Below are positions 52,122 through 63,129 of a stretch of DNA of 64,000 nt, piece after piece. Origin of the DNA: Panonychus citri. Lineage: Eukaryota > Arthropoda > Arachnida > Trombidiformes > Tetranychidae. The DNA lies in assembly GCF_014898815.1 (NCBI RefSeq), contig NW_026515528.1, positions 186,001 through 250,000 of the forward strand, in the 5' to 3' direction. The notes beneath the pieces were generated by a model. It did no database searches and was not told the origin of the DNA. It saw only the letters and a list, made by a program, of their open reading frames with translations. A program made the translations under genes and the position numbers. Each line of letters opens with the position of its first letter. Positions within the stretch are counted from its first letter, which is position 1.

Positions 52122-52805
52122 TTTTTCATCAAATTTTATTCGCAGTGGTTGTAATTTAAATAGATAATAAAATTTAAATCTGACTCATCATTCAAATGAA
52201 AAATCTCTTTTATAAACGTAACGTAACCTCCTTTCTCATGTTTGCATGCGAACGTTACAACAATTTAATATCTAAATGTACTTAATTGTATCTCTGATGA
52301 TGAAAACTACCAGAGAAACATGAATATTTAGTAAAAGTTTATTAGGTCAATCCATTGAAAACTAACCCGTAGACGACAAATTCATTTTGCAGAAATTTAC
52401 TCTGAATTTGCAAAAATCCAATTCTTTTGATGAACCAACTCGAATTGATTTGACGGTGACCAAAAAAACTCAGAAAAAATTCAACAATTAGCTTAGTTGT
52501 TAAGATAATTCAATGATTTGTTGTTTAATTGCTTTTACGAAATAATTTAAAAAAGAATAAAGTTTCATCTTTAATTTGAATCATTCGCAAATTGTGATCA
52601 TTTGATTTTCTTTTCTATTCCGCTTGGTGCTGCTTCTGTTCTGTATTTTGTTTTGGTTCTGGAAGGTTATCATTCGTGTTATAATATTAATCATTTGTCT
52701 TCATCTTTGTGTCATAATTATTGTTAATTTTATTTTGTTATTTAAGTGAATTACGTTTTAATTTTGACTGTGGTGTTATTTTCTACTGTTTCAAAGTAAT
52801 TAATC
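52122..52805. other. Intergenic region before the HERPUD-like gene
   Basis: Holds the 3' UTR of the small frame and the promoter/5' UTR of the downstream gene. I looked here for an exon encoding a ubiquitin-like domain and saw none. Confidence 0.6.
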
Positions 52806-53936
52806 ATGGATGATAAAGAGATTAATAATAATAATGAGAATGATGTTTCCACAGCTCATCAACAGCTTTTCTCTCAGGCAACATTAGCTGGTTTATTCTC
52901 GGGTTATCCATTTGTCTTACCTAATAATTATCCTTGGACAAATTTTGTTGTTCCAACTGAAACAGGTAATCCCAGTCTATCAACTCCTTCTATTGATATA
53001 AGTAGCCTACTTGGAGGTGGTTCCGGTGGTGTAACAATGTCTATGGATCAGATAACACAGAATGTCGCTTGGATGTCTTACCTTTTTCAATTTCAAATGT
53101 TTCAGCAAATGTACGCTCAGTATTTGGCTCAACACATGAGTCAACCAGCTTCTCTATCAACCCTTTCGTCAACACAATTACCCGATGCCTGTCTTCTTGA
53201 CGGTCATTTACCACTTAATCCACCCATGGACCAAGCAGCAGCCGCAGCAGCAGCAGCACCTTCAGCAACTGTTCCTCCCCAAGGCAATAATAATAATAAT
53301 ATTAATAATAATGTGATCGATGCTGCTGCTCCAGTACAAGAGCCTATTGTTGGAGCTGCTCGTCTTGAACCCGCTGTACCAGCAGCCGGTGTTAGATTAG
53401 CACCAGCCCCTGCGGTAGCCCCAGTTGAAGAGGATGAAGATTTCGTTCAACGAGATTGGATTGATTGGCTTAGTCTGATTACCCGAGCTGTCGCCTTAGC
53501 CAGTTTCATCTATCTCTATGCATCATTTGGTCGTTTTATGTTGGTCACTGTTTTATATTTCCTTTATAGATTGATGACAAGTGTAGTTGAAGCTTATAAT
53601 GCTTTCTTAGCCATTGGAGCCCCAAGACAAGCCGCTGCACCTGTACCACCTCAACCACCAGCCGCTGGAGCAGCGGATCAACAACAAAATAACCATGGTG
53701 CTAATAATAACAATAATAATATCAATAATAATGTTAATAATAATCAGAACGATGGTCCAAACCATTTACAACAAGTGATGGATGGAAACATTGATGATCA
53801 TCATGCAAATAATAATAATAACCCTTTGGCTGGAGAGCAACAAAGTTCCAATGAGCAAACGAAAATCCGTTTATTCTTTGCAATGGTTAAAGCTCTATTC
53901 TCATCTTTAATTCCATTACAAACTCAGCCTTTATAG
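52806..53936 (+). CDS. Herp: HERPUD-like ER membrane protein lacking the N-terminal UBL
   Basis: Homologue of HERPUD1/2, an ER-stress protein that helps assemble the HRD1 ERAD complex. Single exon, 376 residues, ATG preceded by an AT-rich leader. Family marks: an aromatic/Gln-rich block QNVAWMSYLFQFQMFQQMYA (86-105), the acidic EEDEDFVQRDWIDWL before the membrane (208-222), a hydrophobic hairpin ITRAVALASFIYLYASFGRF (225-244) continuing to about 257, and a C-terminal LFFAMVKALFSSLIP like the mammalian tail. The linkers are poly-Ala, poly-Asn and Pro-rich. Family members normally begin with a ubiquitin-like domain of about 80 residues. Here the protein starts MDDKEINNNN with no such fold, and no upstream exon is visible. 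An unseen distant first exon cannot be fully excluded. Confidence 0.85.
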   Translation: MDDKEINNNNENDVSTAHQQLFSQATLAGLFSGYPFVLPNNYPWTNFVVPTETGNPSLSTPSIDISSLLGGGSGGVTMSMDQITQNVAWMSYLFQFQMFQQMYAQYLAQHMSQPASLSTLSSTQLPDACLLDGHLPLNPPMDQAAAAAAAAPSATVPPQGNNNNNINNNVIDAAAPVQEPIVGAARLEPAVPAAGVRLAPAPAVAPVEEDEDFVQRDWIDWLSLITRAVALASFIYLYASFGRFMLVTVLYFLYRLMTSVVEAYNAFLAIGAPRQAAAPVPPQPPAAGAADQQQNNHGANNNNNNINNNVNNNQNDGPNHLQQVMDGNIDDHHANNNNNPLAGEQQSSNEQTKIRLFFAMVKALFSSLIPLQTQPL

Positions 53937-54477
53937 CCTCAGGGTCAGGGGGTTAATCAACTCTTTATATATCAGACAATTAACTATTTTATGTGTAAAT
54001 CAAAAACAAAAAGAAACAAAAAAATTATCTAATCCACCGCACTGTTGACAAATGACAGATTACATACACTCTCTTCCTCTCCCTTTGCCCACCTCTTCTC
54101 ACTTTTATCCTCAGATTAGGAGAAAAATATCTTCCTCTTCGAATTTGGGTTAACACAAAAATCGATTGTTTTTAAAAAAAAAAGAAAACCAATTTAAATA
54201 CAAGTGAAAACCTATATAAATAATCATCAAAATTCAACCGGAAATCAGTTGAGTCCAGTTAAAGATCCAATGTGACCTGTGCCCCTTGTGAGATCAATTC
54301 TTTCTGGTCCCTAGTCCCTTTAAATTATTTGTTAACCACAATCTACAAACTGTTAACTCCTTTGGTTTGACCATCTCTCTCCCAATTTCCCCAACAATCA
54401 GTTCTTAATATCTTAATACCTTTTTTCCTTTCTTTCTTTGAATTGAGAGAAATTAATTTCCTCAATCAAATAGAGTA

Positions 54478-54483
54478 AATAAA
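54478..54483 (+). terminator. Candidate polyadenylation signal for Herp
   Basis: AATAAA 542 bases after the stop codon. It is the first canonical hexamer I noticed downstream. Confidence 0.4.
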
Positions 54484-54577
54484 CAAAAACGATAACTGAT
54501 TTTACCTTGGTTAATGTAAAAAGATTAATAAATCAAATAAATTACTTCTTACATTGTAAAATTTAATTTACTCGCAA

Positions 54578-54583
54578 TTTATT
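54578..54583 (-). terminator. Candidate polyadenylation signal for AlaRS
   Basis: TTTATT on the + strand, so AATAAA on the coding strand, 119 bases after the AlaRS stop. The position is typical. Confidence 0.5.
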
Positions 54584-54701
54584 TCACAAGATGAAATGAT
54601 AATTGTTTTCTTTTGTTTTACCAGAAGACTCACTTAATAGGTTTTTAGATATTTTCCTTATTTTTTTCTGATAATTAAAATAGACGATAAATATTATTGA
54701 G

Positions 54702-57693
54702 TTAATTGATTTTCAATTTAGCAAAAGCTTGAGCAGCTTCAACTGCAGCAGTTATCGCAGTTACATTGGTTCCTGAGGCTTGAGCTGATTCGGGCTTTCC
54801 GCCGCCTTTACCGTTAATGATTGGGCTTAATTGTTGAACCCATTCATTGGCTTTTAATCCGGATGATGAAATCAATTCAGAGGGAACTGAGGCTAAACAA
54901 ATTATCTTCTTGTCATCACAACTGATGAACATGGCTGCGGTTTTTGGAGAGATTGATTTGATTTGTTTAACAGCGGCATCAAGAGCTTTAGCATTACTAC
55001 CAGCTTCCAAAGCTTTAACGACAAACGGTGTATCTTTTAGACTTTCGGCTAAAGCTTTAACTGTTTCCGTGACTTGGTTTAAATTAGCAGCTTTTGATGC
55101 TCGATCAGCATCATCCAGTTTCTTTTTAGATGCATTTAAATTGTTTCGAAGTTCATCTTTCTTCCAATATGAGATGTTTGATTGTGATACCTCTTCAATT
55201 AATTCAACGATACTTTTAACCAATTTTTTCTGTTCAATTGCATTGGTAGCTGATTTAACTTGTTCTGCTATTTTATCAGCTTCAGTTTGGAAAAGAGCAG
55301 CTTTTTTAATTGCTCGAGTCGCTTCTGGTCCAGTTAAGGCTATTATACGACGGATTCCTTTCGATATCGCTTCTTCACTTGAGATTACGAAATCGCCGAT
55401 GTGTCCACTTCTCTTGAGATGTGTTCCACCGCAAAATTCAACGGAAGTTTCCAGACCAGCATCGCTTTCAGGATTGGTGAGAAGTGAATCAATTGGAACA
55501 CCGATGGAAACAACTCGAACGGGATCAGGATAAGCCTCGTCGAAAACAGCTCTCAATCCTTTTATTTCTTTGGCCTTTGGAAGAGTAGCATCAGCGGCAT
55601 AAACAATCTCATTTTTTTCGATAACTTTTTGTGAAGTTTGTTCAGTTTCTTTCACTTGAATTGGACTCATTGGACCTTTATTGGTGAAATCGAATCTCAA
55701 TCGATCTGGTGCAACCAAAGATCCTCTTTGTTCATTTTCAGTCTTCAATACAGCTCTTAAAGCATAGTTTAGAACATGAGTTCCAGTATGATTGTTCATA
55801 ACTGATTTTCGACGATGTTGATCAATTTGTAATTTCATTACATCTCCAATCTTTAAACATCCGGATGCCACATTTCCTAAATGTACAATGTAACCCCCTT
55901 GACATTTGACATCTCGCACTTCAAATTCACAGTCTTCATCATCACCACTTTGACCATCTTTGGTCATAAAACCAGTGTCGAAAATTTGACCACCAGCTTC
56001 AGCATAGAAACATGTTGTATCCAAGATGACACCACATTCCGTTCCTGAGTCAACCGAGTCGACAAATGATGCATCCTTACGTAGAGCCAATATACGACCA
56101 GAACAGGGTGGAAAAATATATTCGGCATTTGGTTCATCACTATTTGCTTTATAATCGTATTTAGGATCATCATTAGTAAGGGGAACTTTCAATTGTTCTT
56201 TTAGCTCAGCAATTGAATGGACATTTAATTCGATTGGTGAGTGTTGACTTGTGATCTTTGATTGTGATGATGCTTGAGCTTTAGCTTTAGCTGCTTCATA
56301 ACCAACCATATCGATGGATAAATTTTTCTCTTCAACCATTAAATGAGTTAAATCGAGAGGGAAACCATAAGTATCATAAAGTCTCCAAGCAATATCACCC
56401 GGTAGAACTTTATTATCACCAAGTTTTGTGATTGTCCTTTCGAGAAGACGACGGCCTCTTGATAGGGTTTTAAGAAATTGAGTTTCCTCTTCGTTAATTA
56501 TGTCAATCACTGTTTGTGGATCTTTTTTCATTTCAGGGAAAAATCCACCCAAAATGTTGACCACAACCGGAACCAAAGATGCAAACATTCCTGGTTTCGC
56601 ACCGAGCTTTTCAGTACCATACCGAACAGCTCGACGTAAAATACGTCGCAAAACGTAGCCCCGGCCAACATTATCGGGCCGACCGCCGTCTGATAGAGCA
56701 ACGGTTAAGGTTCTTGCGTGATCGGCGATGACACGATAAGCCATGTCAATACCGTCTACATCTTCGGCTCCAACTTTACCAGTATATGGACGACATCCGG
56801 TCATTTGAGCGGTCGCTTCAAATATGGGTACAAAAATGTCCGTATCGTAATTGGAGCGTTTATTTTGAATGACTGAGGTGATTCGTTCAAAACCCATACC
56901 AGTATCAACATGTTTCTTAGGTAATGGTTTAAGGGATGAATCTTGTTCTCGATTAAATTGGATAAACACCAATTCCAAATTTCAAGAACATCGGGATCAT
57001 CCATATTCACAAGATGAGCAGCATTTCGACCTCCAATTCTGTCATAATGTATTTCAGAACAAGGTCCACATGGTCCAGTGTCTCCCATTTCCCAGAAATT
57101 ATCCTTCATACTTCCTGGAATAACTTTAGATGGATCAAGGCCAAGATCGTTTATCCAAATGGATTTACATTCGTCATCCGGTTCTAAACCTGCTTCAGTT
57201 GAACCACCGAAATAGGTAACATAGAGTCGATCCTTTTCTAAACCATATTCTTTGGTTAATAATTCCCATGCCCATGAGCAAATTTCCTTCTTAAAATAAT
57301 CACCGAAAGACCAGTTACCCAACATTTCGAAAAAGGTATGATGATAAACATCTTTACCAACATCATCTAAATCATTATGCTTTCCACCAGCACGAATACA
57401 TTTCTGAGAGTTACAAGTTCTCTTGTATTTAGCTTGGTCACTATTTGGATCACATGTACCAAGAAAAATTGGCTTATACTAGAAAGAAAATGAAAATATA
57501 AATATAGAACGAGATTAACCAACAGATGAATATTGAAATTAGAATTTTAAAGTTTTACCTGATTCATACCAGCATTTGCGAATAGTAAAGTTGGATCATC
57601 GAGTGGAATTACCGATGAGGAAGGAACAAATTCATGGTTATATTTTTGGATGAAAAAATCAATGAACTTTTGACGAACTTGATTACAATCCAT
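54702..57693 (-). CDS. AARS1: Cytosolic alanyl-tRNA synthetase, with one-base frameshift
   Basis: Charges tRNA-Ala and edits mischarged Ser/Gly. Exons 57693-57559 (45 codons, MDCNQVRQKF to GMNQ) and 57478-54702, phase 0 intron. Class II catalytic core: HHTFFEMLGNWSFGDYF from residue 91, GDTGPCGPCSEIHYDR, and DTGMGFERI (motif 3). The editing domain has the zinc ligands HTGTH and CGGTH. The C-terminal C-Ala part contains KGGGK and ends AFAKLKIN. About 970 residues when read through, matching animal cytosolic enzymes. The frame breaks near 56970-56975 (about residue 214), where one base is missing in a T run. Exon 2 is 2,777 nt, one short of a multiple of three. The protein on both sides is intact, so an assembly error is more likely than a dead gene. 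Confidence 0.95.
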
Positions 57694-58465
57694 GGTTACA
57701 CCTGATTAAAAGAAAACAAAGAGATGAAAATGTGAGTAAAGAAAAAGAAAAAGAAAAATTAAATGAAGAATATTGAATTATCTCGACTGAATCGTGGCAA
57801 TCGTTTTTCTTCAAACAAGAGAAATGAAACAACAACAGTTAGAATAGAAAAAGGTAACATGAGAGAAATGGAGAGAAAGAGAACAGCTAAGAAATGAGAG
57901 AATAACAGGATTGTATTGAAATCCCGATTTCTAGAAAAACAGGAAATAAACGGTTATTTGTGGTGATCGAACCATTCAACTAATCAGGTCAGGAAATGGG
58001 CTGGGTAGAAACGCGTTAGAATATAAGACAATCTTGAAATGAGAAAAAAATGGCCTTCGAACGAGGTCATTAAACAGGCAACAACAACAACAACAACAAG
58101 AGCGAATATTTTGCTCCTCAACAACTGGATTAACACTTATACTGTAACAATTTTAACAATAATTACGCCAAATTAATCATTGATCAAATTGTGACAGTTA
58201 ATCAAACACAAGGGCAGAGAAAAAAGTTAATCCCAATTGAACGGGTTCTCATCTCTCAATTGGGTCTCATCTTTCACTGGTTATTATTGAAAATAGAAAC
58301 ACTGTCATAGACAATAAAGAACAGCAAGACATTCACTCACCTTTGATAATTGAAGAGAGATCAATATTAATTAGAGATGATTAAAATTAAATGGAATTAA
58401 ATTAGTTAATGTGATTGTGTTTACAAACTGAATGAGAAATTAAAAACCACGTTAAGAATTTATTT

Positions 58466-58550
58466 TCACCGCTAGGTGATGATTTAACATTGTAACTACA
58501 GGGTAAGTACTGTAGCTCCTCCTGGCGAGGAAAGTCGTGCCTGACGACTT
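58466..58550. other. Cluster of four small hairpins
   Basis: Inverted repeats in an unusually GC-rich patch: TCACC-GCTA-GGTGA (58466-58479), CTACAG/CTGTAG (58496-58515, 8-base loop), TCCTC/GAGGA (58517-58531) and AAGTCGT-GCCTG-ACGACTT (58532-58550). The last three are nearly contiguous. It could be part of a structured RNA or the AlaRS 5' UTR. I recognise no family. Confidence 0.5.
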
Positions 58551-59160
58551 GGAGAGGGAAATTACAATAAGATTGAAATACAAAAATTTAGGTAAAGATA
58601 AATTATTAAAGAGAATTTACAAATTAAGTTGATTGATGATTTTGTTTCTCCATATATCCAATTCGTTGATTGTAATTAGGTACCAAGTGTTGAGGTGAAA
58701 TTAAGATAGTGTCCAAATGGTTAACTCATTAGATTTGATATGAAAAGAGAAAATAATATTAGAATTTCAAAACTTTTAAATGACTTTTAAAGGTATATGT
58801 GCAAGGTGGTTTTCAGTAGGTTTATTGTTGTATTTTAAGTATAGTATTTAAAGTGTGTATTTAAAGTATGTATTTGAGATAGAGAAAAGAAAGTTGTATC
58901 AAATTACAAACAAAACTTACCAAGAAAACAAAGATGGTGGATATTATTACGGTAAAAATGGTTCAGTTTAAGAGTAACAAAAACAACTAAAGCAACAGTT
59001 GACTTATCATAATTTTGGTATCAACTTGATCCTTGTGATGAGATGAACAATAATAACACAAAATTTAATTTAAAATTCACAGGTAAAGTTAATTAAATTA
59101 AAATTTATCAGGAGCGAAGAAAAGTTAACATCTCTGTTTAAGAGATTTGGAATTCTTTCC

Positions 59161-59176
59161 TGCCATCTCGTGGATT
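59161..59176. promoter_or_regulatory. CTCF/YY1-like site near the 59335 gene
   Basis: TGCCATCTCGTGGATT. The reverse strand, CCACGAGATGGCA with the next G, fits the CTCF core at 13 of 14 positions. It is about 160 bases before the start codon of the plus-strand gene. Confidence 0.4.
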
Positions 59177-59334
59177 CTTATGTAACTAATTTCAAATTCG
59201 AATTCGAATTTTTTGTCAAATGAAAACAAAAAAACTCTAATGATGAAATCGTGTTTACATTTTAATTGAGTTTATAGACTGTGATTAAAATTGTTATTAA
59301 AGAATTTAATTGTTAATTGATTGATTAGATTACA

Positions 59335-60009
59335 ATGAATGTAATGAGTGGAATCAATAGGAAGTTAAATCAAAATGAAGGTCGTCAAATCGTTGATTAT
59401 ATTAATAAGGTAAGTTGATTGATCTTAATTGTTGTTGTTAATCTTTAATTTTTTGTGTTGGTGTTTTAATTAATTTTATTGGTTTTGGTTTGGATTTTTG
59501 GATTTCTTTTTCTTTTCTTTTGATTGTTTCTTGATTTAGCGGATCGAGGAAAAGGCTGATATGGAAAGACGTGGTATACCTTTTTTTAAGGCTGATAGTG
59601 AAGCCTTTGAGAGCCAAGATATCAAAAGATTGACCATTTTAGATAAGGTATTCAAAACTCGGACCAATCCTTTAAAATCTAAAAGGGTAAAAGAGTTTAA
59701 AATTGCAAGAGCTCATAAACCTTTTTGGTGTGAACTGGCTGGTTTTATGAATATGACCAATTTGGGGCTAAAAAAGATCGTCCTGTCAAGAAAACAAAAG
59801 AAAATGATAAAAGATCTTTACCCGTTGCCACATTGAGTCAACTTGATCTTATATCGAAACCTTCATCAGAACCATCACCGGAACCATCACCAGATCCTTC
59901 ACCGGGATCATCACTTGACCATTCTCACATGTCTGAATCTTTTGAAGATGATGGAGATGATGAAGATCCATTCAGCTGGAGACAAAAGGAAAGTTTATTT
60001 TATCATTGA
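59335..60009 (+). CDS. Unrecognised conserved-looking protein, probably frameshifted
   Basis: Exon 1 is 59335-59409 (25 codons, MNVMSGINRKLNQNEG) with donor GTAAGT. Exon 2 starts at 59540 after TTTAG, in phase. As sequenced the frame stops at 59836 (123 residues). The first part, rich in Lys/Arg and ending near MNMTNLG, reads naturally. From about 59765 another frame is more protein-like. It is Lys-rich, then has a PSSEPSPEPSPDPSPG repeat, then the acidic DDGDDEDPFSWRQKE, ending at TGA 60007-60009. A missing base in the GGGG at about 59763-59767 would join them into about 181 residues. I do not recognise the family. No signal peptide or membrane segment is visible. The acidic and Lys-rich tail would suit a nuclear protein. 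Confidence 0.6.
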
Positions 60010-60530
60010 AAAAATTAACATGAGCAAAAACCATTTATTCAGTTACTTTTTGTAATCTCGTCGAAATGAAAGTTTATTAACAATTTGATTTGTGTCATAT
60101 AATCAAACAAAAAAGAATCAGTTGCAAAGGTAAAGTTATTTAAATTATTAATTTAGCTGTGGACGGATCTCTTTTTTTCGGTGGAATTACTTTGCACAGA
60201 GATATTGTCAAAATAGAATTAAAAAAAAAAGAATCCAATTCTTGGGAAAAGATGAGACGGAAACAATTAATGGTGAGTAATTGATAACAAACGTGAAATC
60301 ATTGAGATTGAGGCAACGACGATTGAGAAACGATATGTAATAAAAATGATGAGATTCTCATTGAGATGAACTTAATTAATCAGGATGGAATATATTCCAA
60401 TGTGAGAAATGTAGCACTTTGTTGTTTCGTTTGATTATTAAAGTTGATTGAGAGATTCTAATTAGATAATACTAATTACTTAGATGTAGTAAGAGAAATT
60501 GGTGAATTATGATAGATCGAAACGGTTCGG
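60010..60530. other. Convergent 3' region
   Basis: 3' UTRs of the 59335 gene (+, AATAAA at 60339-60344) and the claudin-like gene (-). No gene seen. Confidence 0.5.
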
Positions 60531-62246
60531 TCAATGTCTTCCCGAAGTGGCCTCCATGTCAAATGAATTGGAATGATGTTGTTTGGTTTCTTTTTTAACC
60601 AATATTCGATTCTCAACCCAGAAAAGTATTGACGAAACCCATTGGAAAAAACAACCAACAACCGCTAAAGCAAAAGACCAGGAAAGATAATTATGTTCAG
60701 GATCGGGCATCCAGTCCCTATCATCGCCTTTGATGCCGAAAATTATACAAGCGGTGGTACAGAAAAGAGCTGAAAGAATGACAAATGGAAAAGAAGTTAA
60801 TATTTACATGGACAAATGGAATATGATTTAAAATTTAATTTACCTGAGAGAAACATGATAATGGACAGAGCTCTCATCGCGTACATTTCTTTGTCAATTA
60901 CGAAACACAATTGAATCGCTAGAACTCCGATCGCTGCAAGTAATAGGAATACGAAGCCAAGAGTGAACAATGTTTGGGTGGCAACGAAGAAAGCTAAAGA
61001 TGAAGGAAGAGAAATCAATAGTTAGAATTTTTTTTTGGAATAGAATTTGGCAAAAAGTTGAGAGAATAGTTTTTGGAAGGTTTAATCGTGTCCCATTTAA
61101 GAATAGAAATTACCAGGTAATAGAAAATCTCTCAGATTAGTTTGTCCATCAGAATATTCATAAGAAAATACCCAACGACAACCCGAATAGTATTTAAAGT
61201 ACAGAAAATCATATGGATTTTTGATACTTCTGAAACATGTCTCCCAAAGGCCTAACTTATCAAATTCTGCTCCATAGTAACGACGATCGGAGGCAAGCCA
61301 ATAAGGTGTAGAAAATGCAATCAAGGTGGAAATGAACGCGAGGGCAAGTGCCGCTAATGCGGAGAGACGAGCATCGGACATGTGAACCATTTTGATTCTT
61401 TTGAGTTGTCAATTAATGTTGACCAATTTTCACAGAAAATGAGAATAATTTTGGCAAATTTAAAGGTGAGAAATAAACTAAAAAGCAAGGACAATATCTC
61501 CTGTGATGAAGATATCAGATTATCTTAATGACACTTAGAATAATTAACTAAAGATGATTAAGTAAATGGCACAAGAATTACAATAGTTAAATTGTCATCC
61601 AAACAATAGATGGAAACACACACAAGGTAAACAAGAAATTAATCTGTAGTAATTAGTTTTAATTCTTCACCCATTTCATTCAGTTCTCTCTCTCTCAAAT
61701 CAACTTTTACTCTGTTTCTTAAATTCTCACACTAACTCAATACCTTGTGAAGAAATGAATCGTTGAAGAAGAGGAAGATGATGATGGTTGCGAAGGAGAA
61801 AAACAAGAGAATAGAAAAACAACAAAAAAAAAATGAAAATCACAATCAGAAAAGACAGAAAAGATAACTTTTGAATTGAATAATTATTACGAAAAGTGAT
61901 TAACAAATTGAGAGTAAATTGGTTGAAGGGTCAACATGTAGTTGGAAAGATCAGATTTCACCAACAATTGATCAACAGGATCAGATGAAAGCGACATTCC
62001 TAATTAACTCGGGAAAAAGAGACATTCAAGTAACAGAAAAAAAAACAAACTGACAAAGTAGCAAAGGTAAGAGACTGAGAGAGAAAAGGAAGTAAAAAAA
62101 CAGAAAAGAAAAGAAAGAGAAAAGAAAGGTAACAGTTGAAAAGCATGGACGCCGCCCTTAAATCTCTCTATACAAATTTCCACTTCTACCTGTACCTGAG
62201 CACCAGAAAACTTTCTGGTTACCAGTCAAGCGAAAGGTAAAACCAA

Positions 62247-62286
<40 letters not shown>

Positions 62287-63129
62287 TTCTACATTTCTCT
62301 CTGGTTCCTCTTTCAACAAATGAGAGAGATAATATTACCTGTAGTTTTCTCCATTTCCATCAATTTTTTTCTCTTCTTCCCTATTGGCCATCTTTTTTTT
62401 CCAATTGCTAATCAATTGTGATTGATATGCGAATACAATTTGTAGTGATGGAAAAAGATTTTATCTCTTTTGCAAATTTCGCTTGAATTGGCAGCAAAAT
62501 TTCATCAACAGTGAGATTGAAGATGAAACAATTAGTCTTCCATTAATTTCTAGTATCATCGCAAGTTGACAGAAAAATGAAAACTTGTTAGATTGTTGTG
62601 ATTACCTGTCATTATGTTTACTAAATCAATAAATAATGTTAATTTTCACTTCTTTTGGTTGAAAATTGTTTTTCACTTGACTCTGGTTGACAGGATTAGA
62701 AATCAGGGAAAGACAAATTTCATGTTCTCATTAAATATTAAACGTTTTGGTCATTTGAGGTTGGTAATTGTCTGAGGACACGATAGATTTTCTATTCTCT
62801 TACAACTTATAGGATTTATAGAGATATTGGAATATAAGAATTAAGTTGATATACTTACGAGGTTTTAAGAAATATGAGAGAAGATAAAAATCTTTATCAA
62901 AAATCCAACGACATCCTCGGTAAACTAAATCATATCGATAACTTGGATCTTCAAAAGATTCAAAGCAAACCTCCCAAAGGCCGAGGTTATTGAAACGTCG
63001 TATTGGTGCCCGTCCATCTGATGCTAACCAATAAGGTGTCACAAATGAAATTATACCGATCAATGAGCTGACAAAGGTGAAAATGGCCGCATAAATTGAC
63101 GGTCGAACTGCCGTAATATCAAACATCAT
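60531..63129 (-). CDS. Claudin-family four-TM protein with two alternative first exons
   Basis: PMP22/EMP/claudin-type membrane protein, probably of septate or smooth junctions and perhaps pasiflora-like (tentative). Form A: exons 61390-61114, 60993-60844, 60769-60531, 221 residues, phases agreeing. Exon 1a encodes TM1 and the first loop with the claudin signature: W in TPYWLASD, then LGLWETC and SGCRW. Exon 2 encodes TM2 and TM3 (TLFTLGFVFLLLAAIGVLAI and ALSIIMFLSG), exon 3 the end of TM3 and TM4 (LSWSFALAVVGCFFQWV) with a His/Ser-rich tail. A second exon 1 at 63129-62859 (MMFDITAVRPSIYA) has the same signature (TPYWLASDGR, LGLWEVC, RGCRW) and also ends in phase 1 at GTAAGT. No separate TM2-TM4 exons follow it, so it probably splices to the shared exons. 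Confidence 0.85.
61391..62858. other. Intron between the two first exons
   Basis: Non-coding 1.5 kb with purine-rich runs (61740-61830, 62040-62140) and a TC microsatellite at 62250-62281. If exon 1a has its own promoter it lies here. TTGGCCATCT at 62385-62394, with reverse strand AGATGGCC followed by AAT, is YY1-like. I searched for further claudin exons and saw none. Confidence 0.55.

Larger units (their letters stand above)
53937..54701. other. Convergent 3' region of Herp and AlaRS
   Basis: Holds the two 3' UTRs. Candidate poly(A) signals are AATAAA at 54478-54483 (+) and its reverse complement at 54578-54583 (-). No gene seen. Confidence 0.6.
57694..59334. other. Shared upstream region of AlaRS and the 59335 gene
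   Basis: Head-to-head region of 1.6 kb. An acceptor-like AATCAG eight bases before the AlaRS ATG suggests an intron in the AlaRS 5' UTR. It contains a cluster of small hairpins at 58466-58550 and a GCCATCT-centred motif at 59161-59176. No coding sequence seen. Confidence 0.55.

Noticed and set aside
54847..55533. 228-codon plus-strand frame opposite AlaRS
   Set aside because: Antisense shadow of the conserved synthetase sequence.
62859..63129. Separate complete second claudin gene
   Set aside because: Only one exon is present. The 1.5 kb downstream holds no TM2-TM4 exons, so an alternative first exon explains it better. A decayed duplicate remains possible.
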